Source: Aricia agestis
Taxonomy: Eukaryota; Arthropoda; Insecta; Lepidoptera; Lycaenidae
DNA length: 64,000 nt
Direction of reading: 5' to 3'
NCBI RefSeq assembly: GCF_905147365.1
Contig: NC_056417.1
Location: forward strand, 15,026,501 to 15,090,500
In this document: piece after piece, positions 44,315 through 54,563 of the stretch
Numbering within the stretch: the stretch's first letter is position 1
Layout of the letters: every line of letters begins with the position of its first letter
Notes under the pieces: model-generated
Told to the model about the DNA's origin: nothing
The model's database searches: none
What the model saw: the letters and a program-made list of their open reading frames with translations, nothing else
Program-made: the position numbers and the translations under genes

Positions 44315-44899
44315 TATAAGATTTTATTTTATCAAACTACTACTACATATTTTGGCTTTTTAAAAGAAACAATAATAAATGTTTATTATTACAAAGCTAT
44401 CTTTTGATTACAATAATTAACATTACAAGTCGACAGGAATCAAGAACTGAAATAACACATTTTCTAAATATTACTTTAATTCTCCGCAGGGGCGTCTTTC
44501 CCTTAGGAGCAGGGTGTGCGTTGCACACGGGCGCCGGGGTTCTAGGGGCGCCGAGCGCCGATTGCAAGGGAGCCCTACTCGGCGCGCGTCTGCGTTGGCC
44601 GGCCGCCGACGGCCGCGAATGACCAACGTAAAAAGAACTCCAGTTTGCATACATTTTGTGTATCATCTTGAGCTCTTCTTTATTTGTCATATTACAGCAA
44701 AGCAAGGCGCGCCACGATCGGCTTTTGCAATATAAATTATATAAACTTTATTTTTCAACGTGAAATGAAATTGTATTTTTCGTCAAGATGGGCGCCAAAA
44801 TGAGAGCCGCGTGGCTTACGTCAGACTGGATTTTACGTCAGTCCGCACGGTATCGCCGCTAAACCACATGAGCACAAGCAAAATGTGTACCTTGCAGCG
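44315..44899. other. Unassigned; GC-rich block at 44485-44620
   Basis: GGGGCGTCTTTCCCTTAGGA to GGCGCGCGTCTGCGTTGGCC is strikingly GC-rich and includes GGGCGCCGGGG/GGCGCCGAGCGCCG repeats. A similar ACACGGGCGCCACACGGGC piece is at 46235. Probably a decayed element. Confidence 0.35.
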
Positions 44900-45940
44900 G
44901 TCGCACCGGGCGCCGTGCAGCCTACGCCCTCCGTGCCTCCTTCTCATGGGATATGCGCATTAATTTGCTTCCCGCTCTCTTTATGCAGCCTCCGTTTGCG
45001 ACATAACAGTTTCGCAGAGGGTACAAACTACTGCCTCCCAATAAGTAGTAAGTGCTTGGGCTACGGGCTGAGTTTTGCGCCGTCCTTGGATTGGCCAAGG
45101 ACGACACAAAACTCAGCCCGTTGCTCAGCCCAAGCAGAAACGCTCTGCTTGGGCTGAGCAACGGGCTGAGTTTGTGTTGTGTTGAAATGAGCGTATGCCG
45201 CGCCGTATCGTCTTTCTCAGGCTGTGGTGGCACCTAGGCGATGGTTTCCTCCTGTCCATATGGTCCAGGTAATGACCGAAGGTAAGGGCGCCCCTTGAAT
45301 GTGCCATCCACTGTTGCAGTTTCAACCGGATCGATTTCACAGTTCGGCGGCCGGTAGTTGGGGACTCTATATTTGGTGACGCCATCAGGTTACCAGCTCT
45401 GGTAGCACCCGCTCTCCTCGCTTTTTAAACTCGGCTGTGTGTTGATACACCCTCCGACAACACGCGAGCCCTATCAGCGCCAACGCCGCTTCGCCAGCTA
45501 ATGGTTCGATAGCAGCGTAGTATCCGCAACGTTAAAGCATGCTGCGGGCTTCTGAGCAGCTGTCTACCCTGGGCGCCTATTTGTTCCGACCAAACAGGAC
45601 TGCAGGACCCCTGTATCAACCCGCCTGCAAGTGGGCCCTGGACCACAGATTTTGGCAGAAGGCCATGGCCATCTTCTTTAGTTTCAGTGTTGATCGATGA
45701 AAATGAAGGATCCATTCAGAATCCAGGACCAAACCCAAGTACAGCATTTCAGCGCCAATCGGCACACTCTCCACATCTCTGCGGTGCGCAGTGATGCTTC
45801 CGCGGGGGCCGGGCGGTGATTCCGGGGCCCATAGGAAAACATGGCCTACGTCTTTTCGACTGCGACTCGCAGCCCCATCGCTTCTATAAGCGCCACAAAC
45901 GTGTGATTTTTTAGCCATTAAGCATAATATCAATAACGGA
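44900..45940 (-). pseudogene. Decayed R1-type non-LTR retrotransposon, ORF2 C-terminal part
   Basis: The minus strand encodes, in several frames, the end of an R1-clade reverse transcriptase protein. Segments include VPIGAEMLYLGLVLDS (RT thumb region), PVWSEQIGA and LRILRCYRTIS, TVKSIRLKLQQWM, and a CHH...DTARHTL zinc-knuckle-like segment near 45190-45230. It ends around EKEARRA at ~44925. Frameshifts separate the pieces and there is no RT catalytic core, so it is 5'-truncated and dead. A three-armed inverted repeat (45053-45174) interrupts it after the zinc knuckle. Confidence 0.7.
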
Positions 45941-46017
45941 TTAAATACTGTATGCTGTACTTACTTAAATAAACATTTAATGGGCTTCCAAAAAAAACAT
46001 TATTTGTTGCCTATCTT

Positions 46018-46083
46018 TGCTTTATAATCGTACGGAAACCTTCGTGCGCGAGTCCGAATCGCACTTGGCCGATTTTTTTTCAA
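46018..46083 (+). repeat. GGGTTCCGTA-family repeat, 3' end only
   Basis: GTACGGAAACCTTCGTGCGC, GAGTCCGAATCGCACTTGG then T-run. Confidence 0.65.
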
Positions 46084-46522
46084 TAAGTATAGAAGGGTTT
46101 TCGCATCACCTGAAAATTTGACTAGGACCGGCACTGGTCCTCACCTTTAAGCGGCCGGACAAACTGTATATGTACCCTGTAACCATTTCATTTTGACCGC
46201 GCGCTTGTAGGGGGCGCTAGGATAATATTTCCACACGGGCGCCACACGGGCTAGAGACGGCCCTGAATTTCTCCGCAAGCTAGGCACGTTGTTTTATAAT
46301 TTCAAGTCAAATGAAATCTACACACAACATTCTTGATCGAGATTGCTTCTAAAAATATTTAGGAGCTCAAATAAATTAAAAATTGAAACACTTTTAACGA
46401 TAGTTTTTCAGTAGTGTTATAGTTATTGATTAAATTATTTTCTTTTCAAATCTTTGGAATTACTCAAACCATTGAAAACGGTACAATAGGTGATGGAGGT
46501 CCCTAAAAACCATTAAAATAAG
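46084..46522. other. Unassigned sequence
   Basis: Contains GGGGGCGCTAGGATAATAT and ACACGGGCGCCACACGGGC (46205-46255), resembling the GC-rich block at 44.5 kb. Confidence 0.35.
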
Positions 46523-46734
46523 ATGACGTCTGCAACACCACCAAAGCTCAAAATTCGTTTGTCGCCGTACCGTACCGAACCGTAGATTTTGCCGAGATAA
46601 AAAGTATAATTTGTCCTTTCCCGGGACTGAAAGTGTATGAATATCAAATTTCAGCAAAATCGGTTGAGTGGCTTGGGCACGAAGAGATAACAGACAGAAC
46701 GACAATTTCACATTTAGGTATAATATTAGTATGG
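46523..46734 (-). mobile_element. Lep1-like Helitron, diverged
   Basis: CAGCAAAATCGGTTGAGTGG and GTCCTTTCCCGGGACTGAAA (plus strand) and AATATTAGTATGGG at the 5' side. The CTAG end is lost. Confidence 0.6.
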
Positions 46735-46910
46735 GTGGTAAAACAATCCCCTAAATCTTGTTTGACAAAGGGAACGTCCCAACAATATTAAATCTCACGG
46801 CTAAGCACGTAGCTGACAGTAGGTAATTATTTAAGGGCTCAGCAAATTACATCTACCCTTAATAAATGAGGTGAGAAGGGCTAACTCGACGGTTGTACTA
46901 TTATGTACAT

Positions 46911-47271
46911 ATTGAACGCCTCCGTGGTCTAGTGGTATAGAGCGCGGCTCTTGACTCGGAGGTCGTGGGTTCGATTCCCGCGTTGGAAACATGTTATTTC
47001 CAAGTTTGGTTAGGACAATGCAGGCTGATCACCTGATTGTCTGACAAGTAAGATGATCCATGCGTCGGATGGGCATGTAAAAAGTCGGTCCTGCGCCTGA
47101 TCTCTCGCCAGTCGTGTCGGTCGTCCGTCCCACTGGGTTATGAGAGTAAAGGAATAGAGAGTGCTCTTGTGTACTGCGCACACACCTAGGCACTATAAAT
47201 TACTCCTGCGTAGCTGGCCTGGTTTCAATGAAACCGGCCACCGTCACCGAAACCGGTGTGGGAGCTATTAT
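46911..47271 (+). mobile_element. tRNA-Lys-derived SINE, full length, 12-bp TSD
   Basis: Head GCCTCCGTGGTCTAGTGG / GTGGGTTCGATTCCCGC, body with ATGCGTCGGATGGGCATG, tail GGTGACGG...GTGTGGGAGC then TATTAT. Target duplication TATTATGTACAT at 46899-46910 and 47272-47283. tRNA-Lys origin inferred from GGTCGTGGGTTCGA and CTCTTGACT. Confidence 0.88.
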
Positions 47272-47340
47272 TATTATGTACATGAACCATCAAAGGTATG
47301 ACGTCAGATTTAGGTTAAGTTTAATAGCACTATAAGTTTA

Positions 47341-47455
47341 ATACACCGGTTTCGGTGACGGTGGCCGGTTTTTTTAAAGCCAGGCCAGTTACGCAGGGGT
47401 AATTTTTATTGTTCCCAAGTGAGTGCGCAGTACACATTTACATTTGTCATTTTTA
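47341..47455 (-). mobile_element. tRNA-Lys-derived SINE, 5'-truncated
   Basis: ACCGGTTTCGGTGACGGTGG to GTGAGTGCGCAGTACACA on the plus strand is the inverse of the SINE 3' third only. Confidence 0.75.
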
Positions 47456-47475
47456 TTTTTTTGTTTTAAAAAATA

Positions 47476-47640
47476 CTAGCTATTTGACCGAGCTTCGCTC
47501 GGTATTCGATATAACACGAATTAAATGACATTGTTTAAAAAAGATTCCTAGCTAGATCGATTTATCGCCCCCGAAACCCCCTATATACTAAATTTCATGA
47601 AAATCGTTGGAGCCGATTCGGATATTCCAATATAAATAAA
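47476..47640 (-). mobile_element. Hairpin-family Helitron, 3' half
   Basis: Minus-strand end ACCGAGCGAAGCTCGGT hairpin, then CAAATAGCTAG before T. Contains GGGGTTTCGGGGGCGATAAA (minus). Confidence 0.75.
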
Positions 47641-48040
47641 ATAAAAATAAAATATCTTTTTATTCAAAATGGGTATCATGATACACTTTTTGAAAGTCGA
47701 ACGAAGAAACTACGTTGCCTACCTACTACAATTATATATATTATATACACATATATAAGAATTTCTCGTTTAAAGATCCTTTATCCTTTTTCCGAAATTC
47801 CATACTATACTCCACCTTAGAAATCTGCACCAAAATTTGCTTAGCGTATGAAAATAATAGTATAAGCTACATTTCAGCATTTACAGCAATAAGCCCTCAA
47901 GCAGACTGCAGAGTCAATCAATCGAAGTAAGTAAATGAAATTGCTCTGCGTCTTGCTGCAGGCAAATTAACTTGGTTTGAATGTTTAAGTTACAATGTAT
48001 GGAACATAAGATCTAAGATGGTATTTAATACGTTCTAAAG
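47641..48040. other. Unassigned sequence
   Basis: 47660-47730 resembles the retroposon-like fragments near 8565. No gene seen. Confidence 0.35.
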
Positions 48041-48256
48041 CAGCCTTTCCCAAAGTGGGCGATAACGCCCCCTTGTGGGCGCTGAAGGTCAAAGGACCCC
48101 CTGGTTTGGGACCCAGAAAAAAAATAAAGGCTTGGGGGGGGGGGGGGGGGGGTGATTTATTTCATCTAGATGCATTTCAAATTGAGACAATGGGGGCGCT
48201 AAAACATTTTTTTCTCAAAGTGGGCAGTAGACAAAATAAGTTTGAGAACCCTTCTA
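48041..48256. mobile_element. hAT-type MITE with internal poly(G)
   Basis: CAGCCTTTCCCAAAGTGGGC start and CAAAATAAGTTTGAGAACCC end match the termini of 93-504. A G19 run lies at ~48136. Left flank TTCTAAAG and right ATCTAAAG suggest a slightly disturbed target duplication. Confidence 0.65.
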
Positions 48257-49169
48257 ATAAATCTAAAGTTAGAACCGTTATTTGGTTTAATATTAAACAA
48301 ATTAGATTAAGTACATTCGAATTTCGAATTAACTGTATTATTTTGATTAATAACAATATAATCATTTCGATATTATTATTTATTATCTATACTTCTTTCT
48401 GCTGCTGAAGTTTTTGATTGTTTGAACGCGTTTGATCTCACGAATTACTGAGTGCTGGGCCGGTTTTTATGTAACTTAGTGCTGATATAATAATTGAAGA
48501 TTTTTTTTTTAAATTATGATGGACATATTCGATAACGATTCTGGTCCATCATGGATGGACCAGAATCGTTTGCACACGAGTATATTGTGCAAACGACTCT
48601 GGTAAGGTCGGCCTGCAATCAATCTGACCGGATGCGATGGACTCCACGTGTATGGAGGGCTTAAAATTAATATAAAACTGTATTTTTGGACACCAACTGC
48701 CGCCAACCACCAACCCAGAGACGAATATTAATGACTTCACTGTCGTTAAATAGAGATTTTTACATAAGCTCCATACTTTATCTGTGAAATTCTTCATTCA
48801 ATTTAGTCTCTGAGTGTGACAGTAACCGACCTAAGTTGCAACTCGCTCTGTAGACTAAATTTTTAGGCCTAAAATATCACACATTTAAATTATTCCACCT
48901 AAAAATGTGTAATGAACTAAATATAGGGTCGGTGGAAGTGACCTATTTATAAACTCGGTCCGTTTTGTCCCCTCACGGGGGGCGTGGGACGAAACGACCC
49001 TCCTCACTTTTGATCACCGTGTCACAGTGACCTTGCGAATTCATATTTGGGTACAATTTTTTGTACGCCTTATGTGAAAACTCGGGTTCGAAAAGTTTTA
49101 TATTGCAGGTCTAAATAAAATATTAAAATGAAGTTACTTTAAGCAAACTACAAATGCGTAAGTCAAATT
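48257..49169. other. Mostly unassigned; paired hairpins at 48534-48595
   Basis: 48534-48570 is a perfect 17-bp stem (AACGATTCTGGTCCATC, 3-nt loop). Its right arm flows into a second hairpin, CGTTTGCACA/TGTGCAAACG (48567-48595). 48900-49010 is GC-richer (CCCTCACGGGGGGCGTGGG) but not recognised. Confidence 0.4.
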
Positions 49170-49300
49170 TTGAATGTAGGTCTGTCTATCTGCTTGTCAC
49201 TCTTCACGCTTAAACCGCTGAATCGATTTTGATGAAATTTGGTACGGAGATACTGTGAGTCTCGGAAAAAGACATAGCCTCCTTTAGTTTTGGTATAATT
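49170..49300 (+). mobile_element. Lep1-like Helitron fragment
   Basis: GTCTGTCTATCTGC, TTAAACCGCTGAATCGATTT and GAAATTTGGTACGGAGATAC. Ends are lost. Confidence 0.55.
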
Positions 49301-49434
49301 TTTTGAACGCTTAATGTGGAATCTCGGCTCCAATAGTTTGATATTGCAGGTATGAATGCAATATTTTTATCAACAAAGTATGTACCTATACCTATAATAG
49401 TATAGTTATTTATAGTTAGACTGTTAAACGTATA

Positions 49435-49652
49435 CTAGACTACATGACGCCCGCAATTTCAATACGCCAAAATTATTTTATCGCGGAGGACCGTTTTTTC
49501 CGAGAATAAAACTATCGTATGTCCTTTCCTGGGACTCAAAGTATCACTATACCTTTCAGCATAATCGGTTCAACGGTTTGGGCTTGAAGAGTAACAGACA
49601 GACAGACCGACATATAGACATTCTTTCGCATTTATATTTAATAGTACCTGGA
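49435..49652 (-). mobile_element. Lep1-like Helitron
   Basis: CTAGACTACATGACGCCCGC (plus) to TAGTACCTGGA. Keeps CGGTTCAACGGTTTGGGC and GTCCTTTCCTGGGACTC. Directly abuts the next Helitron. Confidence 0.65.
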
Positions 49653-49990
49653 TGACCGAACTTTGCTCGGTATAGCAAACACTCATTGACTTCGTGTTAA
49701 GTAACAACGCCATCTGCTGGAATAGCTTTAGCTGTTGTTGTGTCGTTAAAGCAATTAGTTGTTCACAAAATAGTATTATTATTCGCCAATAGATGTCAGG
49801 AAGAGTCATATTTTTTCAGTTTATTGATTATCGATAAAACACGAATAAAAGGACATTTTCTAAATATTACTCCTAGCTAGATCGATTTATCGCCCCCGAA
49901 ACCCCCTATATACTAAATTTGATGAAAATCGTTGGAGCCGATTCCGAGATTCCAATTATATATATACAAGAATTGCTCGTTTAAATATTT
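49653..49990 (-). mobile_element. 8236-type Helitron variant, inver­ted copy
   Basis: Inverse of 8236-8560 with the ACCGAACTTTGCTCGGT hairpin at its 3' end. The CTAG terminus was replaced by the abutting Lep1 element. Confidence 0.7.
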
Positions 49991-49991
49991 A

Positions 49992-50157
49992 CTAGCTATT
50001 TGACCGAGCTTTGCTCGGTATTCGATAAAACAGGAATAAAATTACATTTTCTAAAAATGATTCCTAGCGAGATCGATTTATCGCCCCCTAACCTAAACCC
50101 CCTATATACTAAATTTCATGAAAATCGTTGGAGCCGATTCCGAGATTCCAATTATAT
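49992..50157 (-). mobile_element. Hairpin-family Helitron, 3' half
   Basis: Ends ACCGAGCAAAGCTCGGTC...TAGCTAG before T at 49991 and is joined to the 5' side of the preceding copy. Tandem head-to-tail arrangement of three Helitron pieces. Confidence 0.7.
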
Positions 50158-50895
50158 AAATGTCGCAGCCGACTGGTTTAAATAGCCGTTTAATCAAACA
50201 GCTAGCCCTTTGACTGAACAACGCCATTCAATCACACGTCTAGCTTTTATATTGAATATTTTAGTCGCTCAAAACGTTCAACACTACAGCTGATTCAAAA
50301 GCCGCCGTCTAATTGAAGTAGTTCAGCGCGCACCGCTGCGGCGCTAGGTGCGTTTTATTTACAATTTATGGCGTCAACTAGTTTGTTGGTGTTTGTGGTT
50401 GTTTTTCGGAAAGAAAGTAGTTAATAAAAAAATATCCACAGCCGAACATATAACCTCCTCGTTTTTTGGAAGTCGGTTAAAAAGTTACAAGTGTTATTAA
50501 AAAGACAAAAATTGTGGAGGCACATACGAGTGAATTAAAATTTCAACAAATATTCGAGGAGAAATTACGGGATTATGAAATGGATGGACGCAGCCTCCCC
50601 CGAAAGGGGGGTTCGGGCCCCCCCCCCTCCCCGTCAAAACAAAAACAAACACAATCCAGAAAGTCCAAAAGTTGGTTAGGTTAGGTTAGAACTTAGACCA
50701 CAACACAGAGGGAGCCGAGCGAGCGCAGCGAGCGTGCTGCGGCAGCAGCCGGCGACCGCCGCCAAATAAAAGGGGGGCTCGGGGGGCGCAGCCCCGCGTC
50801 AAAACGAAAACAAACCAGTTGGCTAAGCGTCGTCTAGCTGTAGTGTTGAACGTTGTAGTCAACAAGTCGGCTAAACGACGTATAGCCGTAAATTA
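50158..50895. repeat. GC-rich element bounded by AACGTTCAACACTACAGCT inverted repeats
   Basis: AACGTTCAACACTACAGCT (50274-50292) and its inverse (50838-50856) enclose a CpG-rich block (GAGCCGAGCGAGCGCAGCGA; GGGGGGCGCAGCCCCG). The block holds a C-run, three TTAGG units (50677-50691) and an AACCGACTTCC-type fragment at 50440-50480. No open frame of note. Confidence 0.45.
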
Positions 50896-50950
50896 TAATC
50901 CAATATTCTGTAGACAGAATACATTTTTCTGTCTACAGAATATTGGATTA
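50896..50950. repeat. Perfect 24-bp-stem hairpin
   Basis: TAATCCAATATTCTGTAGAC... pairs perfectly with its inverse around TACATTT. Confidence 0.65.
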
Positions 50951-52070
50951 AAATTTATATAATAATATTTGCTCACAGTTGGTAATTTTCGTCATTCCAC
51001 AAAACAAACTCAACTCCAAAACCAAGTCGTGAGCCTGCATAATTCTACGCCATACTACGGATTTATATTGTATGATTTTCGCGGGTTTGTTTAAGTTATT
51101 AAAACCTTCATTTAAGACTTACAAAAATTATGAAGATGGTTATTTCATAAAGTTTTAAAGTTATTATTTAGTTAAAAAATACCATCCGGTACAGTTTTTT
51201 TATCTATTATTATTAAACACAAGACTAATGTATTATCAGAGTTGAGTCCTAATGGGGGACCTACGTAGTTTGGTCGCGTTACTTCAATTCAAACCCAGTC
51301 GACAGATTTATCGTTGAATTGACATGTTCCGACCAAATGGCGTTGGTCTGTCAACTGCCTAAGAATCAATTTCCTCGACGATACTAATTTTAAGCACTAT
51401 TTATCTACAAAAAGAAACTGTGGCTGATCTCCTGAAACACAACGTCTTTCGTAGTATAACTCTACAAAGAGGTTTAGAAAGTGGTCGATTGAAATTTGAA
51501 ACCAACAACGAAATAATATTATTATGAGTGATAATAGCAAACCAACAACGAATCATGTTACTTAAAAGACTTAATATTATGCTGAGATAATTTTGAGTAT
51601 ACTTCATACACCCCCATGATGCAGATGTCATCCATAATCCAACTACCACAAGAGATTTGAATGGTTTGTGACGTTCTTGGCCTGAAAATTTTTCTGTCAA
51701 ATCCGAATTTTCAAAATATGTTTACTTCTATGAGTAGATGTCTTAAGCCATTTCTGATTCTGCACGATTATTAGGTAATTGAGCGTGACGCCACTTTACA
51801 GCGAGCAGTTACAGAGATATGGGTGTTGACACAGAGAGTCAGACATAGGTACTTAGCAGTAAGGAAATAGTCAATAGAGTGACGACAATGATAGAGTTTT
51901 CTAAGAATAATTCTAAATTTGCTGATAGGATAATATTTTAATCTGAGCCAGTATCAAAATCTAATAATAATGCTAAAATGTGTCAATGTGTAACCTCTTC
52001 ACATTAAAAGAACTGATCCGATTTTGGTGATTTTAGGATGACCACGCGCAAGCACCAGGCATAATATTAT
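50951..52070. other. Mostly unassigned; GGTCGCGTTA MITE at 51253-51370
   Basis: GGGGACCTACGTAGTTTGGT and CCGACCAAATGGCGTTGG are its loosely inverse ends. Other sequence has no recognised exon; 51950-52030 is a weak Helitron remnant. Confidence 0.4.
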
Positions 52071-52454
52071 GTCACTGACGCGGAGCTGGGTGGAGAAGAG
52101 CTTAGCGGTGCCCGAATTGACCACTGTGCTCGAAATCCCCGCTCCGCCTCAAAGGAAACAGCACGAGCGGGGTGGAGCGGAGCTGAGCGGATATTCATAA
52201 TAAAAATACAGCGAGGCGATGCGATGCGGAGGACAAGGAGCATTGGGGTGCAGAGTGGAGGACAGCGGTGCGGAGCGGGGCGGTGCGTGACCGCGCGCAG
52301 TGCCTCAGTCAATCATTCAATCGATTACAAAAGTATGCTCCGCTCCGCTTTGCTCCATTCCACTCCACTCCGCTCCGCTTCAGTGGAAACACTGACACCT
52401 TTTCACCGCTCTCCACCGCTCCTCTCAGCTCCGCGTCAGTGGAAACGCGGCCTT
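52071..52454. repeat. Large foldback (CACTGACGCGGAGCTG)
   Basis: GTCACTGACGCGGAGCTG at the left pairs with CAGCTCCGCGTCAGTGG at the right. The interior is full of GGAGCGGAG / CTCCGCTCC repeats. The right end extends to AAACGCGGCCTTA, and the left end lacks it. Confidence 0.65.
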
Positions 52455-52740
52455 AAGATTGAACTCCACTATCGAAATATCGATTGTCTAAGTACCCAGA
52501 TGAGCTAATTCACGACTATCCCTGCTCAATGCTAGTCACCCCCCTGGGGCTATAACCCTAAAATACGTCCACATGCGTACACTACCCTGCTGGGATCACG
52601 CCGGCGACAGGTTAACGAACTTCTATGGTAGGGACAACAAAAAAGGAAAAAAAATAGGTTTTATTCCCAATGTTGTGTTGCCCGCAATTTCGAAGGTGTG
52701 CTACGAAGTTAAGGTTTTTTCGTGAAAATCCGTTATTTTT
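52455..52740. other. Unassigned sequence
   Basis: Holds CACCCCCCTGGGGCTATAAC and GGGATCACGCCGGCGACAGG, not typical of the surrounding AT-rich DNA; family unknown. Confidence 0.3.
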
Positions 52741-52850
52741 TAACCCCCGACCATAAAGAGGGGTGTACTAAGTTTGACGTGTCTGTCTGTCTGTCTGTCT
52801 GTCTGTGGCATCATAGCATTCAAACGGGTGGACCGATTTAGATCTAGTTT
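52741..52850 (+). repeat. ACCCCCGACCATAAAGAGG repeat, copy 3
   Basis: Same order as 18264 and 19112: AACCCCCGAC, GACGTG(TCTG)n, GGCATCATAGCATTCAAACG. Confidence 0.6.
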
Positions 52851-52927
52851 TTTTTTAGTAGTGAAAATTATTCCAAAACGGACTTAAAAGACATTGGAAA
52901 TACTTTCGTATCTGATAATATAATATA

Positions 52928-53186
52928 CAGTGTGTAACAAAAACTAGTGATAATACTTAAGGGTGTGTACATGTTCCTTGTAGAGAGTTCACTGTGAAAG
53001 TAGCAGCTCTGAAAGACGAACATTTTTTTTCACTTTTGTATGGGCAAGGGCCTGAGCGTCACGAGTTTCCCCATACAAAAGTGAAAAGAAATGTTCGTCT
53101 TTCAGAGCTGCTACTTTCACAGTGCACTCTCTACAAGGAACATGTACACACCCTAAAGTATTATCACTTGTTTTTGTTACACCCTG
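52928..53186. repeat. 259-bp foldback MITE, full copy, TA target
   Basis: CAGTGTGTAACAAAAACTAG to TTTTTGTTACACCCTG with TA flanks; arms complementary except for small changes. Confidence 0.88.
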
Positions 53187-53914
53187 TATATCCATCGTCT
53201 TAATCTATTCAGTAGTTTAAGCGTAAATAGTTAAGAGGCAGATACAGACAGGGAGACAAACAGTAATAACTGATAGATCTAATATAGCAGAAAAACCTAA
53301 CTCCTGAAGTTTCAGCAAACGTAAAAACTTCAACATAATATCGAAAATACCAAGAAAACTGATAAAATAATTCATCTAAGTCTAAGTTACTTGGGTATGA
53401 AGGAAGACGCATGTTTTTAAAAAAAGTCAGCCGTTAAAACTTATCCCATTTCGGGGGCAAATATTAACAGTTATTATGAAGAAATACTCAAATTCCATAA
53501 TGATTTACCATCCTAAATTAAAAGTTTTTTCTGCGCACCGTACCGTCTGGTATTGAAAAGCTCTGAGGCTGTGCGAAGCTTTCGTGCTTTCTTCGCATTA
53601 CTATTCAATGTACGGAAAATAACGTAATGTTTGGAATTCACGGCTGCTGCTCGGATGTTTTGTAACATCCTGTAACTTGTATACTTCGTTTCGTTTAATT
53701 TGGATTTTAGTAAATTAAACCTAGACTACTGCAATGCTAACTTTGCACCGTACCGTACGAAAAATAATACAGTGGTGTAGTTGAATGAGTTTCACTTTTT
53801 TAGATTTTGATCAAAATAAATCATAACTCTGTTTCTTGGACTTGATTTAAAGTATTTTTTTGTGTAAAAATCATAATTTTTAATCACTAAATAATATACT
53901 TAAACAAGGCAATA
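53187..53914. other. Unassigned sequence
   Basis: 53190-53260 is a weak Helitron remnant (CTATTCAGTAGTTTAAGCG). TCTGCGCACCGTACCG and TTTGCACCGTACCGTACG are short direct repeats at 53530 and 53742. Confidence 0.35.
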
Positions 53915-54207
<293 letters not shown>

Positions 54208-54563
54208 TATAATATAATAAGATACGACAGTGTGTCTATCTGACTGTGTCTATCTAAGTACTCTTCACGCACAAACGGCTGAACAAATTTTGATAAAAAT
54301 TACAAAAATACTCTAAGTCATCCGAAGACAAAAGTTTTAATAGCGGGCCAAAAAAACCTTTGATTTGCGAAATAAAAAAAGCAATATCTTATAATCAACC
54401 TCTATTAAAAGGTTGAAATTATTTATCGAATCCATTGAGACATAACAAGCTAATTTTGTTCAATAATTTACTGTAAAATTCAGGTCATAGCCAATTCCCG
54501 AAGCGAAGCTCCAGATATATCCAACTTTTGCTATAATGAGATAATGGTGTCGTGACAGAACCG
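54208..54563. other. Unassigned; decayed Helitron fragment at 54225-54330
   Basis: GTGTGTCTATCTGACTGTGT and AACGGCTGAACAAATTTTGA are Helitron-like. Nothing else. Confidence 0.35.

Noticed and set aside
44404..44735. Overlapping open frames on both strands
   Set aside because: GC-rich composition depletes stops. No domain, splice site or start context supports a gene.
46918..46990. tRNA gene candidate
   Set aside because: A and B boxes are present, but the acceptor stem does not pair and the sequence runs directly into a SINE body with target duplications. The same holds for 32940-33010.
50677..50691. Interstitial telomere
   Set aside because: Only three TTAGG units; too short to call telomeric.
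52067..52508. Open frames on both strands
   Set aside because: They result from GC-rich foldback repeats (GGAGCGGAG).
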